This document shows, one piece after another, positions 16,756 through 24,486 of a stretch of DNA of 48,112 nucleotides. The position numbers were made by a program, and so were the translations under genes. Position 1 is the stretch's first letter. The number at the start of each line of letters is the position of its first letter. Origin of the DNA: Actinomycetes bacterium (GTDB taxonomy: Bacteria; Actinomycetota; Acidimicrobiia; Acidimicrobiales; Acidimicrobiaceae); contig JAJYNL010000031.1 of the NCBI GenBank assembly GCA_021786375.1, forward strand, positions 1-48,112, read 5' to 3'. The notes beneath the pieces were generated by a model. It saw only the letters and a list, made by a program, of their open reading frames with translations, did no database searches and was not told the DNA's origin.

Positions 16756-18120
16756 ATGGCGCCCATACGCGAAATCATCAACCCCTCCACCGAGGAGGTG
16801 ATCGCCGAAGTCCCTTCGTTGGGAATCGCGGAGACCGACGTCGCCATAGGCAAGGCGGTGCGCGGCCTGGAGCACTGGAGGAGACTCGCCCCCGCAGAGC
16901 GGGCTCGGCTGCTACGCGCCTTCGGTGCGAAAGTGTACGAGCACAACGAGGAACTCGCCCAGCTGGAAGTGAAGAACTCTGGGCACACCATCTCCAACTC
17001 GCGTTGGGAGGCAAACAACGTCGGGGACGTGATCACCTATTACGCGGGATCGGTCGAGCGCCTGATGGGCCGGCAGATCCCTGTGCCCGGAGGGGTGGAC
17101 ATCACCTTCAAGGAGCCCATAGGGGTCGTCGGCGTAATCGTGCCATGGAACTTCCCGATGCCCATAGCGAGCTGGGGCTTTGCCCCTGCCTTGGCGGCGG
17201 GCTGCTCCGTAGTTCTCAAGCCCGCCGAAATCACGCCGCTCACGGCGATGCGTATCGCGGAGCTCGCACACGAAGCCGGCATACCCGAAGAGGTGTTCCA
17301 GGTGGTTACGGGCTCTGGCCGCGTCGTCGGCGAAAGGCTCGTAACCGACCCCCGCGTGCGCAAGATCGTCTTCACCGGCTCGACGGAAGTCGGCATACAC
17401 ATCCAAAAGCTCGCGGCCGATCACCTGAAGGCGGTGACACTCGAGCTTGGGGGCAAGAGCGCAAACGTCGTCTTCGCCGACGCCGACCTGGACAAGGCCG
17501 CTGCGACCGCACCCTACTCGGTCTTCGACAACGCGGGCCAGGACTGCTGCGCACGCTCCAGGCTCCTGGTCCAGGAAAGCGCATACGACGGCTTCATGAG
17601 CCGCTTCGAAGCCGCCGTCAAAGGAGTCAAGGTTGAAGATCCACGCCTCGACAGCTCGGAGATGGGACCCCTCATCAGCGCGGGCCATCGCGAGACGGTG
17701 CAGAGCTTCGTCGACGAGGACCTCGTCCTCTTTCGGGGCAGTTGTCCCACCGGCTCCGGCTACTGGTACCCTCCCACCGTCATCGAAGTGAAGGATCCCG
17801 CCCATCGCTCGATTCGCGAGGAGATCTTCGGCCCGGTCGTGGCAGTACAAACCTTCCGCGACGAGGAGGAGGCCATCGCCATGGCCAACGACTCCGATTA
17901 TGGCCTATCGGGCTCGATATGGACATCCAACTTGGGACGGGGCCTCCGGGTGGCACGCGGTATCGAGACCGGCGCACTTTCGGTCAACTCTCATTCCTCG
18001 GTCCGCTATTGGACGCCGTTCGGAGGCTATAAGAAATCCGGAATCGGCCGTGAGCTCGGGCCGGACGCCACCGACGCCTTCTGCGAGACCAAGAACGTCT
18101 TCATCAATACCGAGATCTGA
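16756..18120 (+). CDS. NAD(P)-dependent aldehyde dehydrogenase
   Basis: The 454-residue ALDH has PWNFPMPIASWGFAPALAAG (residues 133-152, coenzyme and substrate channel) and FTGSTEVG. The general base Glu is in LELGGKSANVVF, the nucleophile Cys lies in NAGQDCCARSR, and EEIFGPVVAVQTF is further along. It oxidises an aldehyde to the acid. The ATG at 16756 with AAGGA ten bases ahead is preferred; a GTG at 16747 overlapping the ligase stop is possible. Tight coupling to the ligase gene suggests that the aldehyde comes from the gamma-glutamylated amine, as in the Puu pathway (PuuC step). Confidence 0.94.
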   Translation: MAPIREIINPSTEEVIAEVPSLGIAETDVAIGKAVRGLEHWRRLAPAERARLLRAFGAKVYEHNEELAQLEVKNSGHTISNSRWEANNVGDVITYYAGSVERLMGRQIPVPGGVDITFKEPIGVVGVIVPWNFPMPIASWGFAPALAAGCSVVLKPAEITPLTAMRIAELAHEAGIPEEVFQVVTGSGRVVGERLVTDPRVRKIVFTGSTEVGIHIQKLAADHLKAVTLELGGKSANVVFADADLDKAAATAPYSVFDNAGQDCCARSRLLVQESAYDGFMSRFEAAVKGVKVEDPRLDSSEMGPLISAGHRETVQSFVDEDLVLFRGSCPTGSGYWYPPTVIEVKDPAHRSIREEIFGPVVAVQTFRDEEEAIAMANDSDYGLSGSIWTSNLGRGLRVARGIETGALSVNSHSSVRYWTPFGGYKKSGIGRELGPDATDAFCETKNVFINTEI

Positions 18121-18130
18121 AAGGAAACAT

Positions 18131-18895
18131 ATGGACAGGTTGCGCGACAGAGTGGCAATCGTCACCGGAGGCGCGAGCGGAATCGGGCGCGCCACCGTGG
18201 AGCGCTTTGTCTCCGAGGGCGCCAAGGTGGTGCTCGCGGACATGGACACCGCGGCCGGACCGCAGGTCGCCAACGAGGTCGGCGCCTCGTTTGTGCATGT
18301 GGACGTCTCCGACAAGGACAGCGTCGATGCCATGGTTGCAGAAGCACTGAAGCGCTTCGGCCGTCTGGACATCGCATTCAACAACGCCGGAATCTCGCCT
18401 CCTGACGACGACTCCATCCTGGAAACCGAGATCGAGGCCTGGAACCGGGTACAGGCCGTCAATCTGACCTCCGTTTACCTGTGTTGCAAGGCAGAACTGC
18501 CACCGATGCTCGAGCAGAGCAAGGGAAGCATCATCAACACCGCCTCCTTCGTAGCCACGCTCGGCGCCGCCACCTCCCAGATCTCTTATACCGCCTCCAA
18601 GGGGGGGGTTCTCGCGATGACCCGCGAGCTCGGCGTGCAATTTGCTCGCAGTGGCGTCCGGGTCAACTCGGTCTCTCCGGGCCCGATCGCGACGCCACTC
18701 TTGCTGGAGCTCTTTGCCAAGGATCCGGAGCGCGCTGCTAGGCGGCTCGTGCACGTTCCCATGGGGCGCTTCGGCGACCCGAAGGAGATTGCCGCAGCAG
18801 TGGCGTTCCTCGCTTCCGACGACGCCTCGTTCGTGACCGCGAGCGACTTCCTGATCGATGGGGGCCTCACCGGGGCATACGTCACGCCGATCTGA
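18131..18895 (+). CDS. SDR-family NAD(P)-dependent oxidoreductase
   Basis: The 254-residue classical SDR has TGGASGIG (residues 13-20), NNAG, the catalytic Ser in NTASFVATLG and the catalytic YTASK. The C-terminus carries FLIDGGLTGAY, typical of the family. An AAGGA six bases ahead of the ATG fixes the start, 10 bases after the aldehyde dehydrogenase stop, so it is the last gene of the amine operon. It may oxidise an alcohol intermediate or the amine-derived product, a place filled by the flavin enzyme PuuB in the classical route. That is inference from position only. Confidence 0.93.
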   Translation: MDRLRDRVAIVTGGASGIGRATVERFVSEGAKVVLADMDTAAGPQVANEVGASFVHVDVSDKDSVDAMVAEALKRFGRLDIAFNNAGISPPDDDSILETEIEAWNRVQAVNLTSVYLCCKAELPPMLEQSKGSIINTASFVATLGAATSQISYTASKGGVLAMTRELGVQFARSGVRVNSVSPGPIATPLLLELFAKDPERAARRLVHVPMGRFGDPKEIAAAVAFLASDDASFVTASDFLIDGGLTGAYVTPI

Positions 18896-19164
18896 CTCCA
18901 AGCGGGACCCGTCCGTTGGTGCCTCGGACCCGTGCGGCTCCACCCGCCCTGGCAGTGCCGCCCTTTGCTCGCCACACCGAACGCCGGAAGCTTTGGTTTT
19001 CGATACCGAAGCAGCGCCGCCGTGTTACTATTTGCCGCGGAGCAGCATCTGACCAGGTATGATGCGAATCGAGCAGTCCAGGTACATGTTGGCTCCTAAG
19101 AGAATGCCGCACACATTGATTTGCGGGCGTCAACCAACTCGAATCGAGCTTGTGGCCGCAGGGA
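18896..19164. other. Intergenic, no gene found
   Basis: About 270 bases between the amine operon and the disrupted protease gene. I see no convincing ORF or RNA. A TTACTATTT near 19024 could hold a -10-like element for the protease gene. Confidence 0.3.
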
Positions 19165-19434
19165 ATGCAGGCATCAAGCGGGAACAAGGGGGATCAATGG
19201 CGAAAGCAATGCTTGATCGCGCGCGGCGCGCGCTCGGTCGCGGCTTTGGGGATTGCGGCACTGTTGGTGAGCGGCATGGCGGCCGCGAGCCCGGCGGAAG
19301 CTGGACAGGCCAACACCGGTTCCATCGTCAACCAGGTAAGGCCAATCGCCATCAACTCACGCCTGGGCAAGGTCAACGCCTCGAACTTCCCCTCACCGGG
19401 TGAGTGCGTAAAAGCGGCCGGCCTCGCGTGCTAC
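19165..19434 (+). pseudogene. S53 (sedolisin) protease gene, 5' part, split by an IS element
   Basis: This piece encodes the secretion signal and the short leader of the protease whose body resumes at 21208. In frame it reads RSVAALGIAALLVSGMAAAS with ASPAEAG as a likely signal-peptidase site, and ends GECVKAAGLACY at the insertion point. The start is uncertain. ATG 19165 is in frame but poorly spaced from any ribosome-binding site. ATG 19198 sits behind AGGGGGATCA but is in another frame, which would imply an extra frameshift in the signal peptide. After 19434 the reading frame runs into the element and stops at 19494. Confidence 0.75.
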
Positions 19435-19453
19435 CTAAAAGCGGCGCAGTGCG

Positions 19454-19469
19454 CCGGCCTTCAGGCCGG
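19454..19469 (+). repeat. Left-end hairpin of the IS element
   Basis: CCGGCC (19454-19459), loop TTCA, GGCCGG (19464-19469), about 20 bases from the left boundary. IS605-type transposases bind such a subterminal hairpin on single-stranded DNA. Confidence 0.8.
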
Positions 19470-19501
19470 TGGTGAAGCGCCGCTCGGGGCGTAGCCCCGA
19501 A

Positions 19502-19919
19502 TCAGGCCGGCCGCTCCTGCTGCTCAATGTACTGGCACACGACCTCAATTGGGGCTTTGCCAACCGAACCGGCAAAGTACGACCCAGACCATAACCGCTT
19601 GGCCCGCCAGTAGTGCCTGGCCAGTTCAGGGAACTCCTGGTGCGTCCTCCTGGACGAGACTGCTTTGAGGCTGTTGACCAGCCTGGACAGGGCGACCTTG
19701 GGCGGGAAGTTCGCCAACAGCTGGACGTGGTTGGCCTCCCCGTTGAACTCGACCAATTGGCACTCGAAGTCTTCACACACCGACCGGAACACGTGCTGCG
19801 GCCTTTTGAGGTGGCGATCACCAAAGACGCTGTGGCGATACTTGGTGACGAAGACCAAAGGAGCGTGGAGCAGGGAAAACGCAGTGCCGGCCGGTACGGA
19901 TGTCCCCGTAGGTTGTCAT
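19502..19919 (-). pseudogene. tnpA: tnpA, Y1 HUH transposase of IS200/IS605 type, frameshifted
   Basis: The protein starts MTTYGDIRTGRHCVF at the ATG at 19919. It then needs a one-base shift near 19873-19879 (a CCC where CC would keep frame) to continue LLHAPLVFVTKYRHSVF and on to QYIEQQERPA. All later IS200-type blocks are present, including NFPPKVALSRLVNSLK, YWRAKRLWSGSYFAGSVG and the catalytic tyrosine in QYIEQQ. The metal-binding HUH motif, normally HVH, reads HVQ (CAC GTC CAG). With a frameshift and an altered metal ligand the enzyme is most likely dead. A sequencing error could explain the frameshift but not the HVQ. Confidence 0.88.
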
Positions 19920-19941
19920 AGGCCAATGCCAGGATGTACTT

Positions 19942-21158
19942 GTGCAACTGCGGTACAACTTTCGCCTGTATCCAACGCCTGGCCAGTGCCAGAACCTGGC
20001 ACGGGCGTTCGGGTGTGCACGTGTGGTCTTCAACGACGGGTTGAGGCTCCGGGAAGAGGCACACAAGGCGGGGTTGGCATACATCCCCGACAGTGCCGTC
20101 CTGAAGGCGGTTACCACCGACGCCAAGAGAACGCCCGAACGGGCGTGGCTGTCGGAGGTATCCGCGGTGGTGCTCCAACAGGCCGTTGCCGATCTGAACC
20201 GCGCCTACCGGGCCTTCTTCGACTCCATCTCCGGGAAGCGCAAAGGCCCCAAGGTTGGGCACCCAAAGTTCCGCTCCCGAAAGGACCACCGCCAATCCAT
20301 TCGCTTCACCAAGGCCAGCAGGTTTCACATCACCAATGGCCGCAAGCTCCGCCTGCCCAAGATCGGCGACGTGCAAGTGCGGTTCTCGAGGGAGTTGCCA
20401 TCCCAACCGTCTTCGGTGACGGTCACCAAAGACGCCTCCGGTAGATACTTCGCATCCTTTGTAGTCGAGGTGGCAGAGGTGGTACTACCACAGGTCTTGG
20501 GGGAGGTTGGGATAGATCTCGGCCTTGCCAGCTTCGCTGTCCTCTCCGACGGGACCAAGATCGCATCCCCCAAGTTCTTGCGCAGGGCCGAGCGCAAGCT
20601 GAAACGAGCACAGCGGTCGCTGTCGAGAAAGAAGGAGGGGTCCAAAAACCGGGCCAAAACCAGGATCACGGTTGCCAGGGCACACGCCAGAGTTGGCGAT
20701 GCACGCCGGGAGTTCCACCACAGGGAGTCCACCACAGGGAGTCCACCACCATCGTCCGCGAGAACCAAGCGGTCTACGTGGAGGACTTGTGCGTGAGGGG
20801 ACTTGCCCGGACAAAGCTGGCGAAGTCAATCCATGACGCCGGGTGGAGTGCGTTCGTGTCCATGCTGGAATACAAGGCCAAGTTGTATGGCCGGGAGTTC
20901 CATAGAATCGGCAGGTCCGTGCCCACATCCCAGATGTGCTCGGTCTGTGGTGTGGTGGATGGGCCAAAGCCCCTGTCGGTTCGTACCTGGACCTGTGGGG
21001 CGTGTGGGGCAATCCATGACAGGGACCACAATGCAAGCCTCAACATCCTCGCGCCAGGACGTGCCGAGAGGTTAAACGCCTGTGGAGGGGACGTAGGACC
21101 CGGAGCAATCCAGGCAGGCCCCGGTGAAGCAGGAACCCGCCGAAGAGATGTCGCGTGA
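19942..21158 (+). pseudogene. tnpB: tnpB, RuvC-type RNA-guided nuclease of the IS element, frameshifted by a 14-bp duplication
   Basis: From GTG 19942 the frame reads VQLRYNFRLYPTPGQ (GTG read as Met in translation) and keeps TnpB blocks SGKRKGPKVG and FRSRKDHRQSIRFTK. IDLGLASFAVLSDG holds the first RuvC Asp. The frame is lost at a tandem 14-bp duplication (20715-20728 and 20729-20742). Removing one copy gives EFHHRESTTIVRENQ joined to AVYVEDLCVRGLARTK (RuvC Glu), then the zinc-finger cysteines CSVCG and CGACG and DRDHNASLNIL (last Asp), ending at 21158. All catalytic residues survive, so the lesion is a single recent event. As read, no full-length nuclease is made. Confidence 0.9.
20715..20749 (+). 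repeat. 14-bp tandem duplication inside tnpB
   Basis: CCACCACAGGGAGT occurs twice head to tail (20715-20728, 20729-20742), followed by the partial copy CCACCAC (20743-20749). One extra copy shifts the tnpB frame by two bases. Confidence 0.95.
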
Positions 21159-21207
21159 ACTGGCACTCAGTAGGAATCTCCCACCTTCAGGTGGGAGAGG
21201 ACGTCAA
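21060..21207 (+). ncRNA. Candidate omega/right-end RNA of the TnpB element
   Basis: In IS605-type elements the guide RNA for TnpB comes from the 3' part of tnpB and the right end. It stops being scaffold exactly at the element boundary, and the flanking host DNA forms the guide. Here the RE hairpin (21178-21197) and the terminal GACGTCAA (21200-21207) provide the expected 3' scaffold. The guide would be the protease sequence starting ACGCCGGCAATACTCC at 21208. The 5' end given is only approximate; no expression evidence is available. Confidence 0.5.
21178..21197 (+). repeat. Right-end hairpin of the IS element
   Basis: CTCCCACC (21178-21185), loop TTCA, GGTGGGAG (21190-21197), ten bases from the right boundary at 21207. 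The loop matches that of the left-end hairpin. Confidence 0.85.
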
Positions 21208-22380
21208 ACGCCGGCAATACTCCACACTGCGTATCAGATTCCCTGGACCATAAACGGCCAGTTGGCGGGCACCGGAGAGACCGTGGTGATAGTCGACGCG
21301 TACGGCAGCCCGACCGTCGCCAGCGATCTGGCCACCTTCGACAGCACCTTCGGCCTTCCGGCCGCCCATCTCAACGTCTCTTATCCGGATGGTAAGCCAA
21401 GCTTCAACCCCAATAGCGCCAACGAGGTCGGGTGGGCCGAAGAGACCAGCCTCGACGTGCAGACAGTCCATTCGCTTGCCCCGGGCGCGACCATCGACCT
21501 GGTGGTGGCCTCCAGCAACAACGGCAACGCTCTAAACAACGCGCAGGCCTATGCGGTTGACAATCACCTCGGTCAGGTGATTACCGAGAGCTACGGCGCG
21601 CCGGAAGCAGCCATCGCCGGCAGAGGCAACAACCTGCAGCTTCAGCAGGCGCATGCAATCTATCAACAAGCGGCGGCCGAAAAAATCAGCGTTTTCGCGT
21701 CATCGGGTGACGCGGGGGCGACCAATGGATACAGCACGGCCAACGCGCTCTACCCTGCTTCCGACCCCCATGTCACCGCCGCAGGCGGAACCGACCTCTT
21801 CGTAAAGGGGGACAACAACCCCAAGTTGAGCGGGACCAAGGCGGGAACCTACGCGTCCGAGTACACCTGGGCTGACTACAACTCCTCGACTTGCCCCTTT
21901 GGCTGCCAATACGGCCCCTTCGGCGCAACCGGTGGCGCGCCCAGCGCGATCTTCACGGCTCCCCAATATCAGGCCGGTCCCATGCGCACGACCTCGGACG
22001 TCGCCTTCAATGCATCGGTCTACACCGCAACGATGATCTACCTGGGCTTCCTGGGCGCCGCCAACAATAACTTCTATTTTTTCGGCGGCACCAGCGAGGC
22101 TTCGCCAAGTTGGGCGGCAATCACCGCGGACATCGACCAGGCCCGCGGAAGCGCGGTCGGCCTCTTCGCCCCCAAACTCTACAAATTGGCATCCAACCCG
22201 GCCACCTACGCGAGCGACTTCCATGACATCACCGTCGGCGAGAACAACGACCCCGCAGGTAGCGTCGGCTTCGTCGCCGGCAAGGGTTACGACCTGCCGA
22301 CCGGACTTGGCACTCCGATCGTGACAGGGCTGCTCTCGTCGCTGGCCCCAAGCGCGACCTACGGCCTCTCGATGCCTTAG
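21208..22380 (+). pseudogene. S53 (sedolisin) protease gene, 3' part with the catalytic domain
   Basis: This holds essentially the entire peptidase domain of a secreted serine-carboxyl protease, a family active at acid pH. GETVVIVDAYGSP opens the fold. The catalytic Glu/Asp pair is in EVGWAEETSLDVQTVHS, the oxyanion Asp in ASSGDAGAT, and the nucleophile Ser in FGGTSEASPSWAAI. The calcium site near the C-terminus is HDITVGENNDPAG with GYDLPTGLGTP. No long propeptide is present between signal and domain, so it was a compact type. The signal peptide is cut off by the IS element. An ORF starting inside the IS end at 21124 could still make an unexported catalytic domain. Confidence 0.88.
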
Positions 22381-22417
22381 CCGCATTAGGCCTCCGGTGG
22401 GCCGCACGGGCCCGTTT

Positions 22418-22453
22418 CGTAGGTCCCTCATGAGAGGCCCGAGGGGGCCTACG
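22418..22453 (+). terminator. Hairpin between the protease and the por operon
   Basis: CGTAGG (22418-22423) pairs with CCTACG (22448-22453), with an inner CCTC/GAGG. No T-run is seen, so a terminator role is only possible. Confidence 0.35.
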
Positions 22454-22610
22454 AGCAGTTACATCCACCTGCTCAGACAGCCCAGGCAGGGCCAGGGAAC
22501 CATTTCATCCGCTGGGCCGCCCGGTGATAGCATGAGGCCCATGCCCTAGGTCGGGCTCCCCCGGGCGATCTCCCGCACATGTGGCCTGATCGCCCTAGAG
22601 CGGAGGATCG

Positions 22611-23237
22611 ATGTTCCAAGTGAGAATTCACGGCCGAGGTGGCCAGGGGGTGGTCACTGCGGCCGAGATGCTGGCCATGGCGGCCTTCTTCGAGGGGAAG
22701 TACGCGCAGGCCTTTCCAAGCTTTGGATCCGAAAGAATGGGGGCTCCAGTCGTTTCGTTCTGCAGGATGGACGACAGGGAGATCAGGGCCCGGGAGCCCA
22801 TCACCCATCCGGACGCCCTATTGGTGCAGGACGCCACACTCGTGCATCAGTCTGACATCTTCGCAGGAATCGGCCCACAGACCTACGTACTCATCAACAC
22901 CGGGAAGACGGTTGCCGAGCTGGGAATCGCTGAAGCTACCGTGATTCTCGATCCGGCACGGCTGTTGCAGGTGCCCGCCACCGAGCTTGCGCTCGAGCAC
23001 GTCGGCAGGGCCGTTCCCAACGCCGCGCTCCTGGGAGGTTTTGCGGCTATCTCCGGCTTCGTATCACTTGGGTCGGTCGAAAAAGCCATCTCCCACAGGT
23101 TCTCGGGGATAGTTGCCGAGGGGAACATCCGCGCTGCCCGTGCCTCCTTCGAGTTTGTCAACCAGGAGATGGCCGAGCTATCACGCGGCGCAGCGAACCA
23201 AACGGCCGGCTCGACCGGAGGTGTGAATCGTGCTTGA
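22611..23237 (+). CDS. porG: Pyruvate:ferredoxin oxidoreductase, gamma subunit
   Basis: The 208-residue protein has the opening VRIHGRGGQGVVTAAEMLA and SFGSERMGAPV typical of the gamma subunit/domain of 2-oxoacid:ferredoxin oxidoreductases. NAALLGGFAAISGFV is in its second half. In this enzyme family the gamma subunit helps bind CoA and bridges the alpha subunits. CGGAGGATCG places a ribosome-binding site before the ATG. Its end overlaps the porA start by 8 bases, so translation is probably coupled. It opens a four-gene operon of gamma, alpha, beta and flavoprotein. Confidence 0.93.
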   Translation: MFQVRIHGRGGQGVVTAAEMLAMAAFFEGKYAQAFPSFGSERMGAPVVSFCRMDDREIRAREPITHPDALLVQDATLVHQSDIFAGIGPQTYVLINTGKTVAELGIAEATVILDPARLLQVPATELALEHVGRAVPNAALLGGFAAISGFVSLGSVEKAISHRFSGIVAEGNIRAARASFEFVNQEMAELSRGAANQTAGSTGGVNRA

Positions 23238-24486
23238 GCAGATAGAAGGCTCCCAGGCGGTTGCCAGAGCCGTGGGGCTGAGCCGTCCCGAGGTGATATG
23301 CGCCTATCCCATCAGCCCCCAGACCCACATTGTCGAAGCACTATCGGTCGCCGTGAAGTCCGGTGCCCTTGAGCACTGCGAGTTCGTGAACGTGGAGTCG
23401 GAGTTCGCCGCGCTGTCGGTCGCGATCGGCGCCTCGGCTGCGGGCGCCCGCTCGTACACCGCCACCGCGAGCCAGGGACTGCTTTACATGATCGAGGCGG
23501 TGTACAACGCCGCTGGACTCGGTCTCCCCATCGTGATGACTCTCGCCAACCGGGCCATCGGCGCGCCCATCAACATCTGGAACGACCACTCCGACGCGAT
23601 GGCCGTGCGCGATGCGGGGTGGATCCAGCTCTTCGCTGAAACGAATCAGGACGCGGCTGACTTACACATCTACGCCTTCAGGCTTGCCGAGCAACTCTCG
23701 GTTCCGGTAATGGTCAACATGGACGGTTTCATCCTCACCCACGCCACGGAAAGGGTGGACCTTCCCAGCCAGGAGCAGGTCGATGCGTTCCTGCCGCCTT
23801 ACGCCCCCCGGACGTACCTAGACCCGGCCGATCCGGTTTCTATAGGCGCGATGGTAGGTCCTGAGGCCTTCACCGAGGTACGATACCTGGCCTCCTTGCG
23901 TCAGCATGAGGCACTCTCCTCAATTGAGCAAATCGATGAGGAGTTCGGCGAAGTGTTCGGCAGAAGGCCCTGCGGATTCTTCTCCTCGTACCGCATGGAG
24001 GATGCCGAGATCGTCGCGGTGGCGATGGGGTCAGCAGTGGGCACGCTAAAGGACGCGGTTGATGACATGCGCGAGCAGGGAGTCCGCGTTGGCGCCCTCG
24101 GTCTACGCACCTTCCGCCCGTTCCCCGCCGACGCCATTCGCTCGGCGCTTTCCGGCTCGCGGAGTGTCTTAGTGTTCGAGCGGGCCCATTCCCCCGGCTT
24201 CGGAGGGCAGCTCTCCGCAGATATCGCCGCCACACTGCGTAGCGTCGAACCTACGGTCCACTCGGTCGTCTCCGGTCTGGGAGGGCGGCCGGTAACCCGC
24301 CGCTCGGTTGCATCGGCGATCCAAGCCTCAGCCAAGGGAGAACTCGGGCTGGAGACCTTCCTGGACCTGGACGAATCCCTCCTGAAGCGTGAGGTCACCG
24401 AGCTCGGTACGGCGCGGCGCAGCAGCGCGACCGGTGGCGCGGTGGCACAGATCATCGAATCCTCGGGACCGCAAGGAGCGCGCTGA
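23230..24486 (+). CDS. porA: Pyruvate:ferredoxin oxidoreductase, alpha subunit
   Basis: The 418-residue protein from a GTG start carries CAYPISPQTHIVEAL, FVNVESEFAALSVAIGAS and TATASQGLLYMIEAVYNAAG. It also has NRAIGAPINIWNDHSDAMAV, all characteristic of the pyrimidine/substrate domain of pyruvate-type PorA. The C-terminal half (VRVGALGLRTFRPFPADAI, then LVFERAHSPG) is the domain II seen in the family. INIWNDH argues for pyruvate or another small 2-oxoacid rather than 2-oxoglutarate. Overlaps porB by four bases (ATGA). Confidence 0.94.
   Translation: MLEQIEGSQAVARAVGLSRPEVICAYPISPQTHIVEALSVAVKSGALEHCEFVNVESEFAALSVAIGASAAGARSYTATASQGLLYMIEAVYNAAGLGLPIVMTLANRAIGAPINIWNDHSDAMAVRDAGWIQLFAETNQDAADLHIYAFRLAEQLSVPVMVNMDGFILTHATERVDLPSQEQVDAFLPPYAPRTYLDPADPVSIGAMVGPEAFTEVRYLASLRQHEALSSIEQIDEEFGEVFGRRPCGFFSSYRMEDAEIVAVAMGSAVGTLKDAVDDMREQGVRVGALGLRTFRPFPADAIRSALSGSRSVLVFERAHSPGFGGQLSADIAATLRSVEPTVHSVVSGLGGRPVTRRSVASAIQASAKGELGLETFLDLDESLLKREVTELGTARRSSATGGAVAQIIESSGPQGAR

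Larger units (their letters stand above)
19435..21207. mobile_element. IS200/IS605-family element carrying broken tnpA and tnpB
   Basis: A 1773-base insertion within an S53 protease gene. Divergent tnpA (minus) and tnpB (plus) lie between subterminal hairpins. The left hairpin is CCGGCC-TTCA-GGCCGG and the right hairpin CTCCCACC-TTCA-GGTGGGAG, sharing the same loop. The element starts right after host ...CTAC (19431-19434) and ends ...TCAA (21204-21207). This agrees with IS605-type cleavage next to a TTAC-like target and a TCAA right end, with no target duplication. Joining 19434 to 21208 restores the protease frame (...ACY|TPAIL...), which fixes both ends. Both genes have inactivating lesions. 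Confidence 0.92.
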
